From Astropecten irregularis (Eukaryota > Echinodermata > Asteroidea > Paxillosida > Astropectinidae), in contig OZ020254.1 in assembly GCA_963971285.1 (NCBI GenBank), forward strand, positions 14,166,932 through 14,230,931: a stretch of DNA of 64,000 nt. Direction: 5' to 3'. This document shows positions 1-11,539 of the stretch, one piece after another. Within the stretch, counting starts at the first letter, position 1. Each line of letters opens with the position of its first letter. Position numbers and translations under genes: made by a program. Below the pieces are notes generated by a model that saw only the letters and a program-made list of their open reading frames with translations, ran no database searches and was not told where the DNA came from.

Positions 1-123
1 GAGAGACCTTAAAGGTGCAGTTGTACAAGATATTATTAACATTCGATGTACCAGCCTATTTAACATCAGCACGCCACATGTGGCATAATTGATCTGTGGC
101 AACTGTCTTCCTCATGTATCCAG

Positions 124-280
124 GTCATCAATGCGGCTCGTACCTTGGCGGCCCGTCCCAGGAGCCAGGTAGCCTTGGAGAACATGGATGTCTTCAAGGG
201 CCAGTGGGAGACACAGGTCAAGCTGCTGACCGAGGCTGTAGATGACATCACCACCATTGACGACTTCTTAGCTGTGTCTG
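124..280 (+). CDS. CTNNA: alpha-catenin exon, middle (M) domain
   Basis: Begins after acceptor ...tatccag and encodes VINAARTLAARPRSQ through DDITTIDDFLAVS, plus the first base of the next Glu codon. The donor is GTCAGT rather than GTAAGT, so this genome can use GTCAGT as a 5' splice site. Adhesion-modulation region of the M domain. Confidence 0.93.
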
Positions 281-3200
281 GTCAGTCCATTTAGACAATA
301 ATGGCGTAATGTTTGATTCTTCTAAGTCTTCTAACTTCCAATGTTTCATCGCTTACCCTTCTAGTCATGATAATGAGTATAATACACACTGTAATTTGAT
401 CGAAAATTTGATTGCATCTTCAGAGGGTCACATCTTGGAGGATGTGAACAAGGCTGTCCTGGCCTTGCAGATGGCGGATGTAGATGGCCTGGATCGGACC
501 GGTGGGGCCATCAGGGGACGGGCAGCCCGCATCTGTGGAGTGGTGGATGCCGAGATGCAGAATTACGAGCCTGGCCTGTACACGGACAAAGTCAAGGAAG
601 CCGTACTGATGCTGCAGGATCAAGGTGATACATTAACCCTTCCTGCCTAAGTCCTTAAATCCCTAAGTCCTTGTAGTCAGTACTGCTTCAAACCATTTTC
701 TCGACCCTGTCTGACCAACAGATATGTCTGGCATATGTTTAGCTGATGGGTTCAGGTCGGAGGACATCCATAGCAGTCCCCCGTCATGGCCTGAGAATAT
801 TCATGATTGCTTTGTTATTTCCATTGAAATGCATTGAATGGGGTTACTGTCTGGCACAAGAGGTTCTGGGAACCTTTATTGTCCACAAAGATACGCTCAT
901 TGTGGTACATTCATCTCCATAATTTGCATTTGAAAAGATCTGCATTTTCGAGTGGACCGCAATCTCTGAGTTCCCAACATCTGGGCGTGAACGGATTAGA
1001 GTGCGCCTTAAATGCGATCTTTTGTGCAGTGCTATTCAAACAATGCGTGCCTTTATTGTTTATGCCGAGCACCCTCCACACAAAGCCGGGCCAGATGACC
1101 TCGGAACAAGCATGGCTGAAAATAATCCCGGGCTGAAGGGGTTAATGAGTACTCAGTGCTTTAATCATTGCAATATCAATCGATATTCCTCAGTTTTTTT
1201 TTCTGTCTAGTTGCCTGTCTCTGCCTCAGTCCTGTAAATCATAATCACTGCCTCGGACGCCCAGAATCGATCAATACTTCTTGCTTTTGTTCTGTCATAC
1301 AGTGACCAAAGAAATGTCAGTAGATCAAAAGTCAGTGCAAATTTGCACAATAGATGTTTAAACCTATAACATCATGAGGGCGCCCTTTGGTAGATGGAAA
1401 AGGCAGTTACAGTGGATCGCTACTATCATGAACACCGCTATACCAAACATTTGGCTATACCGAACATCATCCTTGACTCCCAATTTGTGTGTACAATACA
1501 TACCCAATATGGTTCTTTAAATCACTATAACGAACGACCACTTTAACAGACATTATCTGTGTATCCCATCGTGTTTGTTATAGTGATGTTCCATTGTAGC
1601 TCATTGGCCCATCCTGTTTGATTTGATTATTTCATCACCGTTTTGCCTCCAAGATATTGATGTGATGGCGCCAGTACATAATACTCTCTGACTAAATGTC
1701 CTGATTGTTCTTGTTCTTCTCTGTGATAGTTATGCCACATTTCACTGCCAGGGTGGAGATTGCAGTTTCTGCCCTTAATTCCAACAACCCACAGGACGTA
1801 GATGAGAATGAGTTCATTGACGCATCCCGTATGGTGTATGATGGTGTGAGGGATGTCCGAAGAGCTGTACTCATGAACAGGGTGAGTTGGTGTTCATAAC
1901 GCCTTGTGCCAGTTTGTATACTGACTTGATTTCATTACAGCATGCTATGTGTTCTGTATTTCATTTCTGCTGACCAAAGGCACTGACGCTGCATCACAGG
2001 ATTCAGTGCAAACTCTCAGCTTTGATATGATTTGATGCCTCTGTGTCACTCTCACCTATGAACTGTTCTTGTAATGTGTCACTGTGCATTGTGCAATAGC
2101 ATGTCCCAATTCATGTGATATTTGAAGATTGTCATAGCGCTCTGGTCAGAGTGTCAAGTAAGAATCCCCCCGTTTGTCAGGACCACCTCTTTTCCCCTTG
2201 TGTAACCTTAAGACATAATTGCATTTTTTTCCTTTGAGTTCACGTCTAAAATCTCATGTATGCAAGTGTCATGAATGTTTGTATTACAGTCCTTGGAAGA
2301 AATGGAAACAGACACAGAATATGACGATGAAGAATATGACGCGAAGAGCAAATGTAAGTTACCTTTCCTTGTCCCTTTTACGATTCAGCTTCTCAGCTGC
2401 GATAAAAATGATGAGCCTTAATGCAAATAATTTATTGCCCTTCAAAGACGTAGATAAGTATTTCAAAAAGTGCCTATTGAATGCACATGAAAAAAATCAT
2501 ATGCTGGCTCAGGTGGCCTTCGAACCCATGACCTCCTGTTTACTAGTACAGATGCCATACCACTAGGCCACCGAGCTATATAGCTGGGGTCAGTGGAGTG
2601 AATCGAATCCCTTATCGACGGGCGCCATAATTAATCTGTTATAATTGATTTATTTGTTGAGGAGATAGATTAGCCTTATTTCTAATATGTATCCTGAAAT
2701 AAAAATGTTTTGTTGCTGGCCGTCTAAGTCAGTTGGTGCCATTACCTCTGTGCAGCATGAATCCTGCACAACTCTCCAAATCCATGACATTTCACTTGGA
2801 CAAAGCGGGAACTGTTGAATGTACACGTCCAGTTAAAATCTTTGAAAACTTTGTTTCACTTGACAGCAAGCTACAAGACTGAGATGACTGAGGAGGACAT
2901 TGATGTGACCGAGGGTGTGACCTCCAGGGTAAGTTATACAAAAATGTAGGTGACATGGTTAGCACTTGATGGTCACTTTTAATTATGCCCATTGCCTTAA
3001 CCATATGGCACATACCAGCTCTTAGGCCATAATGAGGCACAATCAGCTTGGGTAAGTGACTTGATAAAGGCCTCCAAAACTAAACAAAAAACTCAGTCAG
3101 CTATCTTTCTTTACAAAATCAGTACAGTGTATGTCTATTGCCTCATGTCTAATTTAGTTTAAAATGTAACCCAATGCTGAATTGGAAGCTTTTGTAAATC

Positions 3201-6200
3201 AATATGTTGTAGATGTAGTGCTGTGCAAAATCGGGTAATTTGTTATTCGTTTCCGGAAGCAAAAAAAAAATTGGATCCGTGTTATACGATTTAATCGCCT
3301 TTTAAATAAACAGTGCTAGCGGGCGGTCGTGTGTGGTCAGTGTTGAAGAATAGTGCCTGAATAAAAGCGCCGTGTTGACAGACAATTGACCGGACCACAA
3401 TGGGAATCTGTCTGCCTATCAGAAAATGTCTTATTACGCGCGATGTTGTGAGCATTGTATGAAGAATGAACGCACAAGGTGCCACGTGCATGATGAGTGG
3501 ATCCATAATATGCCATGTGGGAGTCCTGTACAGCATGGTAGAACCATCGTTGCAGTGCCGCTATAAATTCCACTGTACAATGTACATTAGTTTCTGGTCT
3601 CAACTCTCAATCTACGTGCGTGTTTGTGAAGAAAATAGACGGGCCATATTTTTGTGCCTGTTTGTCCGAACAAAATCAAATATGCACGGACAAATTGTCC
3701 GACCAACATAATTATGAATAAAAGCCCTTAAAACATAAAAACCATATGCTTATGACTTCCAATTTATTATTAGTTTTGTGATAGAATTACGTTAATTACG
3801 CCATTAATACGCCATTTGTTCACTGGCCAGTGAAGTTCTACGCGTACGATGTACATGAAATCGCCCCATAGTTCTTTACGCACGGTAAAACTTCGGTCAT
3901 TCAGCTCCGATCAAAGTCGCATACAAATCATGAGCCGCTACCACCATAGACTTGTGTGTAACATCAAGCCGCAGCCAAGTATTTTAGACGCGGCCTAACA
4001 AACGGCAGTGTCAAGAATTAGACGTAAGGAGAATTTGACCATAAAAAGCACACGGCACACGCGGTACGCTGCATATGCAATGGGATTTTAACGAAATTCT
4101 CAATACATGTGACAGATAGAAACCCATGTGGTCTGTTTTTCTGCAGGTCCATTGAGTTCACGTGCGTGAAGTTTTCACTCTTTTTACACGTACAGCATGG
4201 GAGTTTATAGGCCTTCACGAACGAAGTTGTTGAAAATTTGTGCCTTTGGGGGAATTTTGTAGCAAGGCTTTTCTTCTACTCTACTATAAATAACCATATA
4301 TGAGTCGAGAAATCGCTTTATCCCATGTTATGAAGCGAAGGAAAGTGTAGACAGAAAGCGCAAACCTGTCTTGTCCCATACACATACACCCAGTACACGT
4401 AGTGCAGTCTGTAGCGTAAACCGATGGGGTTTGGTATCCTGACACAGGGGTATTTTGCAATTCATTGTGTATGATGTTTTTCCGTAGGCGGAAGGGTGCC
4501 TTGCTAAATGAAAAACCATGCTTGTAGTTGTACATTATACCAATCGCGCTCGGAAGGTTTATTTTTATAGTTATTTTACGATATTTTTTAGATTAAAATA
4601 TATGAACAGTGTGTTTCTACTTGGCGAAATGGACAAAATAACTGATTGTAAATTTTTTTTGCGTGAGCCAATCGTGAGCCACGGTGAGTCCATATTTTTT
4701 TGGTGTTGGTTTCGGTTAATCCTTTTGGAAAATTAGTAAACGGAAACGTTTAATTTGTGTGGGTTACTCTATATCCGAATAAAAAGCACAGCACTATGTA
4801 GATGCTCAGATAATTCCCCCGGCTTGATAGTTCAACCAATTTCTGTGGTAAATAGGGAATTTCTTCGTGAACACTTCTTTTCTACTACTGGTTTTGTTTT
4901 CCTGTGCCCTGATGTGTTTGTGCTTGCTTAGGCCATGATGAGAGACCTGCCTGAGGAGGAGAGGCAGAAGATCAGTGAGCAGGTGGAGCTGTTCCGCATT
5001 GAGAAGGAGAAGCTAGACCTAGAGATGGCTAAGTGGGATGACACAGGCAATGACATCATCATCCTGGCCAAACAAATGTGCATGATCATGATGGAGATGA
5101 CAGACTTTACACGGTAAGGCATACTGTTATCATCATCTATGGGCCTGTCATCTATGGTTGTGTCATCCATATGCTGAAAATATAGGTTGTGGTTTTTCAT
5201 TGAAGCTGAAGCTCTGTTTTTCTTTTCAAACCAGAGAATCTACTTCCAAACCACAGCCAAAAATCTCTATTTTGATACCCGTTATTGTAGAATGGATTCA
5301 CGAAATGGAAACCACCAGATGAATATGAGTGACCCCTGTATCTTCTCTCTTATTTTTCAATTTGCAGTGGTCGTGGCCCTCTGAAGACTACGATGCACGT
5401 CATTAATGCAGCCAAAAAGATTGCCGAGGCCGGGTCTAAATTGGACAAGTTAGCAAGAACTATTGCTGATATGGTAAGCCTTGTGATCAGGTGGTTTTTG
5501 ACTACTCGGACTCTGGTAGGTTTCCTGTCATTGCACATGACCTCAAAATGACTAGATTAATGGTAAGAATAATTTAAACTCATTCATGATATGAAGAGAT
5601 TCTTGGTGTGTTCACCTTGGCTTGCAGTGTCCTGATTCCTCCTCCAAGAGTGACCTGATTGCCTATCTCCAGCGCATTGCTCTCTACTGTCACCAGCTTA
5701 ATATCACCAGCAAGGTCAAGGCTGAGGTGCAGAACATCAGCGGGGAACTGGTGCTCTCTGGGGTATGTACAACCTTCTTGAAGGCCTTCTGATTTTGAAA
5801 GGCTTCTCTTATGTTAGGCTTTCAAGCCTCATTCAATAATGATTATATGGATAGGTGCAGAGATCTTAGCTACAGAGGTGTTGGGTTGATACATCATGCA
5901 TTGTGTGTATTGTGTTATTTTCTTTCACTTATCTTTAACAGCTACGGCTCTGGCTACTGCTGTTGCTATAAACAACAGCACATCCATCTGCACCAAGACT
6001 ATAGGCCATGCATAGAAACACGCTTAGCACCAGCCGTAGTCATTAGCTCAGAGTCTTTTATTACCACGCATTCAATACTTGTCTACCATTTTCTGATGTT
6101 CTTAAATACGTAGCTGGACAGTGCCACATCATTGATCCAAGCAGCCAAGAACTTGATGGGCTCAGTGGTGCTGACAGTCAAGGCATCCTACGTGGCTTCC

Positions 6201-8476
6201 ACCAAGTACTCCCGTTTGATGAGGACGAGTGATGCAGTCAATGTAAGTTTGAAGTCCTTCCAGTTTGATATCCTTCTTTTGTCAGCCCTGAACATTGACA
6301 ACAGTAGACCTGTTCTGTGAAATTGAGATCTACTAGTCTTGGGCCTCAGGGCAACCTGTTTACACATGTTTGGTCTTATCACTGGTTATCAGCCAATGTT
6401 TTTGATACCAAAGTGCACAGCAAAAACCATAGACAGATATGCCAAAAAAAAGGAAAGAATTGCTGACAAATTACAAAAACTAGGAGAGGATAATGATTTA
6501 CGGATGTGGCTATTCAGATGAAGTGTTTTGCTCACATTAAAGAAATGGCATCCATCTTCCGAAACCTCCTCTGTGTTACTGTTATTTAACTCACAGGAGA
6601 AAGTAAGAAATGTGACCATCATAATTATAACAGATGACCATAGTTTGACTCAAGGTGGTTTGTACTTTGAGTATCATCGCATAGGAGCTAGGAACATCAC
6701 ATATCAAGCAATGGTAATCTATTGATTGAACTTGACCCAGTGTATAATATAATAACAGTTCTGTCATTTCCTAAAATGATTTTGTGACTTACATGTACCA
6801 GAAAGCCCTTCAAGAGTTGACGGGATCTACGGTAGGTCGTTGCATCAGTCATTCACTGATTCACAAATGACATTATAAACAAAGAAAAGTAGCAAGTGCA
6901 ACCCCCAAGATGCATTAAAAACTCATTTATTTATTATTTGTTATTAGAAAGCAGTGCATTTTCAACAGAAATCAGTTGCTTATTTACATCTAATACAGTA
7001 ACATTTCTATTGTCTCTGTTTGTTTATCGTTTGTTTGTTTGTTTTGGTTCAGTTAATTTCGTAATTTGATAGGGTGTTACATCAGCTCATTTGTATGCAT
7101 AGTCTACTAACAATTGTTTTGTTCAATATGAAGGATTGAACATCAAATTGATTGGAGTTATGTGGGGTTTTCGTTTCTACTGATGGGATAAAATTGTAGT
7201 GATTCTTTGGCCCTAAAGCAACATAATTTTGATGCATTTTCTTTTAATCTGAAGCTTACTTTTTCAAAGATGCAACTTGTTTATAATTTTTTGTTTGATG
7301 CCCCTTTTCAAATGTTTAACAATACCGAGAATGGGAACATGTACTTGTAAATTCTTTTGGTTGATCATTTTTAATTGTAACCACAATCTTTGAGTTTAAT
7401 ATGTACATGGATAAGTTAATTGTACGGTAATATTACTCAGTCAAACACTGGTTAACTAATTGTGTCAGTTGAAGTCATTCAGCTAGAAGCAATGTTTGCA
7501 ATATTACCCTGTCAAGTATTGTATTCTGAGCGTTTAGGATCTGCAAAGAATGCTGCATTATCTTGACAATTTGAGAGGTGTGCTCCGGTGACAAACGAAA
7601 GACACTTCATTTTGTTTCAAGACCTCAAAAGCTCATAAGAGTCTTATCCAGGCATGTCACTGCAAGCCTCTTCATCCATACCTTCCCCCATGCATAGCCT
7701 CATGCCTTATTCATGTCACTGTCTCTTGTTGATAGCATTGACATTGGACATCATATGTAGATCCCTCAAGACATTTAAACAGTAGACACGGTAGAGTGCC
7801 CATGTAGGGTAATCGAACAACACAAAATCCACTGGACGTTCTAGTTTATGCTTGTAGATGACTGGAGATGATTCACATTTGTTGTTCGCATCGTGCACTG
7901 AAATGATTAAATAGGGAATGTTAGCTGTTGGAAAATCTGTGATGTCGGTACATGTTTGTTGTAGCAGCATCCTATAGTAAAAACACAGGACTTTTGATTC
8001 TGAGTTATTCTAATAAGGATAATGGAAAATTCATCAATCAAAAACTGTTATAGAGTGATGGAGAATAGTTTGAATAATAGTTTGAATAATATTTCAATAC
8101 AGGTAATAAACTGCTACAAAGTCCTCATCACCTAAAATAATAACCCAAAGTAGATCAAATGCTTGGAGTTGGGAGGGCCTGGCGCGTTACAATCCTAGCA
8201 GGATCTTTATTGAAGGGAAATGCATCAGGTCGCCCTCCTAACTTAAAGCATTGAATAATATTTGATTGATAATGATGAATTTGATTGTTCTATGTCTGTG
8301 TATTGTGATTTCAGTCCCCTGTGGTGTCCTGGAAGATGAAACCTCCAGAGAAGAAGCCGCTGGTGCGTCGGGAGATTCCCGAGGAGACCCAGGTCAAGGT
8401 TCGTCGGGGAGCTAAGAAGCAGCACATCAACCCGGTACAGGAACTCAGCATCTTCAAGGAGAAGGACTCCTTCTAA
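124..8476 (+). CDS. CTNNA: Alpha-catenin, C-terminal half (3' part of gene, 10-11 exons)
   Basis: Alpha-catenin links cadherin-bound beta-catenin to F-actin at adherens junctions. The exons join in frame at 124-280, 424-624, 1730-1881, 2290-2353, 2867-2928, 4932-5113, 5368-5473, 5628-5762, 6114-6242, (6802-6831) and 8315-8476, giving 459 codons. This is about half of the usual ~900-residue protein, so the N-terminal beta-catenin-binding part lies left of the window. Recognisable family stretches are DDITTIDDFLAVS, DVDGLDRTGGAIRGRAARIC, DENEFIDASRMVYDG, KQMCMIMMEMTDFTR, AAKKIAEAGSKLDKLARTIAD, AYLQRIALYCHQLNI, KASYVASTKY and SWKMKPPEKKPLV. The last ~247 codons are the actin-binding vinculin-homology domain. 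The acidic linker encoded at 2290-2928 diverges from vertebrates, as is common. The family assignment is secure; which vertebrate paralogue it matches best cannot be said. Confidence 0.96.
424..624 (+). CDS. CTNNA: alpha-catenin exon, middle (M) domain
   Basis: Acceptor ...tcttcag at 423. Encodes GHILEDVNKAVLALQ, the signature DVDGLDRTGGAIRGRAARIC, and KVKEAVLMLQDQ. Ends in a G that completes a Val codon with the next exon. The donor is GTGATA. Confidence 0.95.
1408..1598. mobile_element. MITE, family with TATAGTG inverted ends (copy 1)
   Basis: The ends are imperfect inverted repeats (acagtgg.tcgctactat... and ...atagtgatgttccattgta). The interior (cgctataccaaac, aatacatacccaatat) recurs at 33709-33882. 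A non-coding palindromic-ended element in an alpha-catenin intron. Confidence 0.7.
1730..1881 (+). CDS. CTNNA: alpha-catenin exon, end of M domain
   Basis: Acceptor ...gtgatag. Encodes MPHFTARVEIAVSALN and DENEFIDASRMVYDG up to VLMNR, then donor GTGAGT. The DENEFIDASR stretch is diagnostic of alpha-catenins. Confidence 0.95.
2290..2353 (+). CDS. CTNNA: alpha-catenin exon, acidic linker
   Basis: Short 64-nt exon between acceptor ...tattacag and donor GTAAGT. Encodes SLEEMETDTEYDDEEYDAKS, very acidic, equivalent to the flexible linker before the actin-binding domain that carries phosphorylation sites in vertebrates. Its 64 nt plus the following 62 nt keep the frame. Confidence 0.88.
2496..2582 (-). 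repeat. tRNA-like sequence (SINE head or tRNA pseudogene)
   Basis: On the minus strand there is an A-box-like TGGCCTAGTGG and a B-box GGGTTCGAA. The acceptor arms (gctcggt / acctgagc) and a D-arm (gcc/ggc) can pair. The anticodon loop seems to be eight bases and the T stem is mismatched, so it is not a convincing functional tRNA. Confidence 0.5.
2867..2928 (+). CDS. CTNNA: alpha-catenin exon, linker
   Basis: A 62-nt exon, acceptor ...ttgacag, donor GTAAGT. Encodes SYKTEMTEEDIDVTEGVTSR, a linker preceding the actin-binding domain. Support is reading-frame continuity and canonical splice sites more than sequence conservation. Confidence 0.85.
3216..4796. mobile_element. Non-autonomous hAT-like transposon in alpha-catenin intron
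   Basis: The termini are perfect 11-bp inverted repeats, TAGTGCTGTGC at 3216 and its complement ending at 4796. They are flanked by an exact 8-bp direct repeat, TGTAGATG (3208-3215 and 4797-4804), which is the hAT-type target duplication. The 1581-bp interior is AT-rich and holds no transposase frame, so it would have to be mobilised in trans. A related end (gattttgcccagcacta) lies near 17345. Confidence 0.85.
4932..5113 (+). CDS. CTNNA: alpha-catenin exon, start of actin-binding domain
   Basis: Acceptor ...gcttag. Encodes AMMRDLPEEERQKISEQVE, then KWDDTGNDIIILAKQMCMIM and MEMTDFTR, which is the first helices of the F-actin-binding five-helix bundle. The donor GTAAGG splits the terminal Arg codon. 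Confidence 0.96.
5134..5330. repeat. Interspersed repeat core filling an alpha-catenin intron
   Basis: The stretch tataggttgtggtttttcat through tcacgaaatggaa is closely matched at about 10712-10850. It makes up most of the intron between the exons ending at 5113 and starting at 5368. The terminal inverted repeats seen in the other copy are missing here. Confidence 0.7.
5368..5473 (+). CDS. CTNNA: alpha-catenin exon, actin-binding domain
   Basis: Acceptor ...tttgcag. Encodes GRGPLKTTMHVINAAKKIAE and AGSKLDKLARTIADM, with donor GTAAGC. The AAKKIAEAG stretch is nearly invariant in the family. Confidence 0.96.
5628..5762 (+). CDS. CTNNA: alpha-catenin exon, actin-binding domain
   Basis: Acceptor ...cttgcag. 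Encodes CPDSSSKSDLIAYLQRIALY, CHQLNITSKVKAEVQ and SGELVLSG. It is 135 nt in phase 0 with donor GTATGT. Strongly conserved with vertebrate alpha-catenin. Confidence 0.96.
6114..6242 (+). CDS. CTNNA: alpha-catenin exon, actin-binding domain
   Basis: Acceptor ...atacgtag. Encodes LDSATSLIQAAKNLMGSVVL, TVKASYVASTKYSRL and MRTSDAVN. Phase 0 at both ends with donor GTAAGT. Because the phase is 0, either the microexon at 6802 or the terminal exon at 8315 can follow without a frameshift. Confidence 0.95.
6802..6831 (+). CDS. CTNNA: candidate 30-nt alpha-catenin microexon
   Basis: A 30-nt open segment between acceptor ...catgtaccag and donor GTAGGT. It encodes KALQELTGST and is in phase 0 with both neighbours, so it can be included or skipped. 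It falls where the C-terminal tail of alpha-catenins varies. No transcript evidence is available here. Confidence 0.55.
8315..8476 (+). CDS. CTNNA: alpha-catenin terminal coding exon
   Basis: Acceptor ...gatttcag. Encodes SPVVSWKMKPPEKKPLVRRE, then RRGAKKQHINPVQELSIFKE and KDSF before TAA at 8474. The SWKMKxPEKKPLV and NPVQ.LS.FK patterns are the usual C-terminus of alpha-catenin, with the basic tail that helps F-actin binding. Confidence 0.96.
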   Translation, partial: SPVVSWKMKPPEKKPLVRREIPEETQVKVRRGAKKQHINPVQELSIFKEKDSF

Positions 8477-10641
8477 AAAACAACTTCAATATCTGTGACA
8501 AGTACTCACTCCCCTTGGCAGGAAACATCAGTGAAAACCAAAGATTTAAGGCCTCCATCATAGCACATGGTTTCTGCCGACAAAATGGCAGTGGAAATGT
8601 GAAATTTGCATATAGCATAGAAAATCAATAGACATTTGATCTCCTCCCTTTAGAGAAACGGTGGAACTCTCAAGACTCGTCACGGAAGAGTTGACGGATA
8701 ATATACAGTGCACTTCATAGAAGTTGTGTGATTTTGTACTACGTAGAATGCCAAGGTGGTTTTTATTAATGACGAAAAATGAATAAGCTGCAATGAAATT
8801 ATGCACATTTTATCATAGACAAAAGATGTAGATAAGTTTGAAAGAAGAGAGGTTTTCCCAAAATGCGCCTGAAATTCCATTTTAGTCCCAGAGACATCAT
8901 TTATTAAGTGTGCTGGATTTTCTCATGTTTGATTAGGGTTGGCGTGTCCCGTATGGCATTGTAGGATGCGTTTAAAAAAAGTTTTTTATTGAGGACTGAT
9001 ATATACAGCAAGAAGCGAACAATACTATCATATACAATTAAGTAGCTCTTCAGCAAGCATAGTATTCACTCGTGAATTTGAACAGCAGTAGCTAGATGCA
9101 TAGAAAAAATGCTCTTTTTGCTAGATATCCTGCATTTCTAAATTCCACAAAGCTTGATATTATGATCAGTTTCTGAATGAATGAAACGTCATTTTAAAGT
9201 CTGTACCATTGTCAATCCTTGCATTTTTTCTTCCCTAAAATGCAACACACAATTGCAAGTACTTGAAATGAAATCTAAAAAAGCATAAAATGCATTCTTC
9301 AGAAGTTTTTTACTCTAAAATTTAAAACGTTTTTAGTACATTTTTTAAAGTAAACGAACCAGCCAGCACAGTTTTCTGTCGAGACGTATTGAAATAAGAA
9401 ATTATTCAAAATCATGTGCATTATTTCTTTCTTTTTTTCTTTTCTTTTTTTGAAGAATTCTTATACATAGCAAACTCTTATCTTCGCATTTGTTTTTAAA
9501 GAGAGAATTTAGCTCAGAAATTATACCCTTTAGTCAGTTGAGTTGTGGTATAAATGATGAATAAGTCGGCATAACAATGTGTGAATGAGATCAGAATGCC
9601 CAAAGTGTTAGCATGTGACTTTGAATAAGCTTTTTAATCCCAATAAATTCATAATTGAAATTGAAACACTGATGAGCCCAGTTATAATGAGCCACTATAG
9701 CAAGATTTGATTGATCAGGGAATATTAACAATAAGCAAGGCTCAACTGGAAACCACTCACTAGCAATGTATTCAAATAACATGCAGTTGTAATCAGTAAC
9801 ATGCAAGCAAACCATATCATGTGCTTTAATAGTAAATCTTGGCATGGTTGCTGAACTTGTACTTTATTGGACCATCTTTCCAGATTTTCTCTTTAGAATA
9901 CTACCAACCTACTGTTTAAGGTAATGTCCAAAAGAAAACAAACAAAAGGATTTCTGAAAGACAATTGTTAAGAATCATTATCTTCTATTTGCAGAAACAG
10001 TTCCTTGGTATGAAGAACATTTCCTCTGAAATGGTTTTGCTGGAAATACGAACCAAATTTTGGTGCTGTAGACAAACATGGAATTTTCTTTTTGGTTGTT
10101 TGTTTTTAGCAAAGAGAAAACTTTTAATGTAAATATTAATTATGGCAATTAAAGCGTGTATCAGGTGATACTGGAAAATTTTATTATTCAGCAAAGCTCA
10201 CAAATGTACTGTGCCTAGAAATAAATATTCAGTTAAATGCATTTATTATTAAACAATCCAAAAAGGAACATTTATCTTCTAGTCAGTTTAAGCACAATCT
10301 TGTTGCTTCTAATGATCATTTTAATATGAAGAAATTGTGTCGACTTGTTAAAGAGTTTTACTTTTATACACTTTATTTGTACATTAACAGTAGTTGCATC
10401 ATATTCTAAGCAAGCTTTTAAAAAAATTCCAGCCAGTTTCAATTCATATTTATTAGTTCAGCAACTGCTTGCATTTTTGTTGTAGAGAGAGTCTTAAAAA
10501 TACTGAAGTTATCCAAAGTTTTGTCTAATATTAGTAATAATTATGACAATAATGGACAATTTCACCATAGCAATAGTTGTAATGATGATTATATAAAACC
10601 AGTTATTTTGTGCAGGGTTTGAGAAGAAGACGTCACACCTA

Positions 10642-10883
10642 GGGCCTTTTCCAAACCTAGGCTCTGGCTCTGGCTCAGTATGGCTCAGGCTTCATCTCTG
10701 TCATCTGTATGCTAAAAATATAGCTTGTGGTTTTTCATTGAAGCTGAAGCTCTATTTTTTCTTTTTCAAACCAGAGAATGTACTTCTGAACTGCAGCCAA
10801 AAGCCTCTATTTTGATGGCCATTATTTAAGAATGGAATCACGAAATGGAACCTGAGCCAGAGCCGAGGTTTGGAAAAGGCCCC
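10642..10883. mobile_element. MITE with GGGCCTTTTCCAAACC inverted ends
   Basis: The left arm GGGCCTTTTCCAAACCTAGG and the right arm CCGAGGTTTGGAAAAGGCCC are inverted copies, extended by ctctggctctggctcag / ctgagccagag. The ~160-bp core matches the intron repeat at 5134-5330. Confidence 0.8.
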
Positions 10884-11330
10884 TTATTCCTTTGAAGAAA
10901 AAAATAATTAAAATGCAGCCAATTTTTTTTTTTAACAAACCATTTTAATTCTTAATTTCTTCAAATTTCTTCTTCATTTTCCTGGAATGGAATATTAAGG
11001 GAAGATTTCAGAGAACAGGAAGTCCTGCAAGGAGATTTAGTAAGTTTCATTGAACATTCAAATGTTCTTGGTCTGGGAAAAAATGACTAATGTCGTGCAG
11101 TGATATGTAATGATCCCCTAGTTTTTTTATTGAGTTTACTCAAGACTGCAGAGTTAAAAGGCGTAAATAAGTTTTAAGTGAGATAAAAGATCTGCAGTAC
11201 TGCTAGTGAAATTGATGCCTTTTATAATATCTTTGTTGTTGTGACACAAGCATGTTTTAAAGTCAGTACCCTAGAATTTGGCCAAAGAAACACTTTGTAA
11301 GGTTTGAATTCTCCATTTGGTTGTTTGCAA

Positions 11331-11336
11331 AATAAA
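11331..11336 (+). terminator. AATAAA polyadenylation signal
   Basis: Canonical hexamer about 2.85 kb after the alpha-catenin stop, before the next repeat-rich tract. An alternative AATAAA is at 10220-10225. Which is used cannot be decided from sequence. Confidence 0.4.
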
Positions 11337-11539
11337 TTCTCATTGCTTCAATCAGTACTTGGACTCCTGGTTTTTATTGTTTCATTGTGGATAATCATTG
11401 AGAGTGTTTGCTCCATATACTGTAATTATGGAGGTATTAGGTCCTCCATCATATAATTAGCTTTATTATGATACCCTTGTGGGATGTGTTAATGTGATAT
11501 GGTGATTTCTGCAGAAAGATGCGTTTTTTAAAGTCTGTT

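Larger units (their letters stand above)
8477..11350 (+). other. CTNNA: Probable alpha-catenin 3' UTR
   Basis: AT-rich and without credible coding frames after the TAA. AATAAA hexamers at 10220-10225 and 11331-11336 are the best poly(A) signals. The second is followed by a T/G-rich stretch. A MITE lies inside at 10642-10883. Confidence 0.55.
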
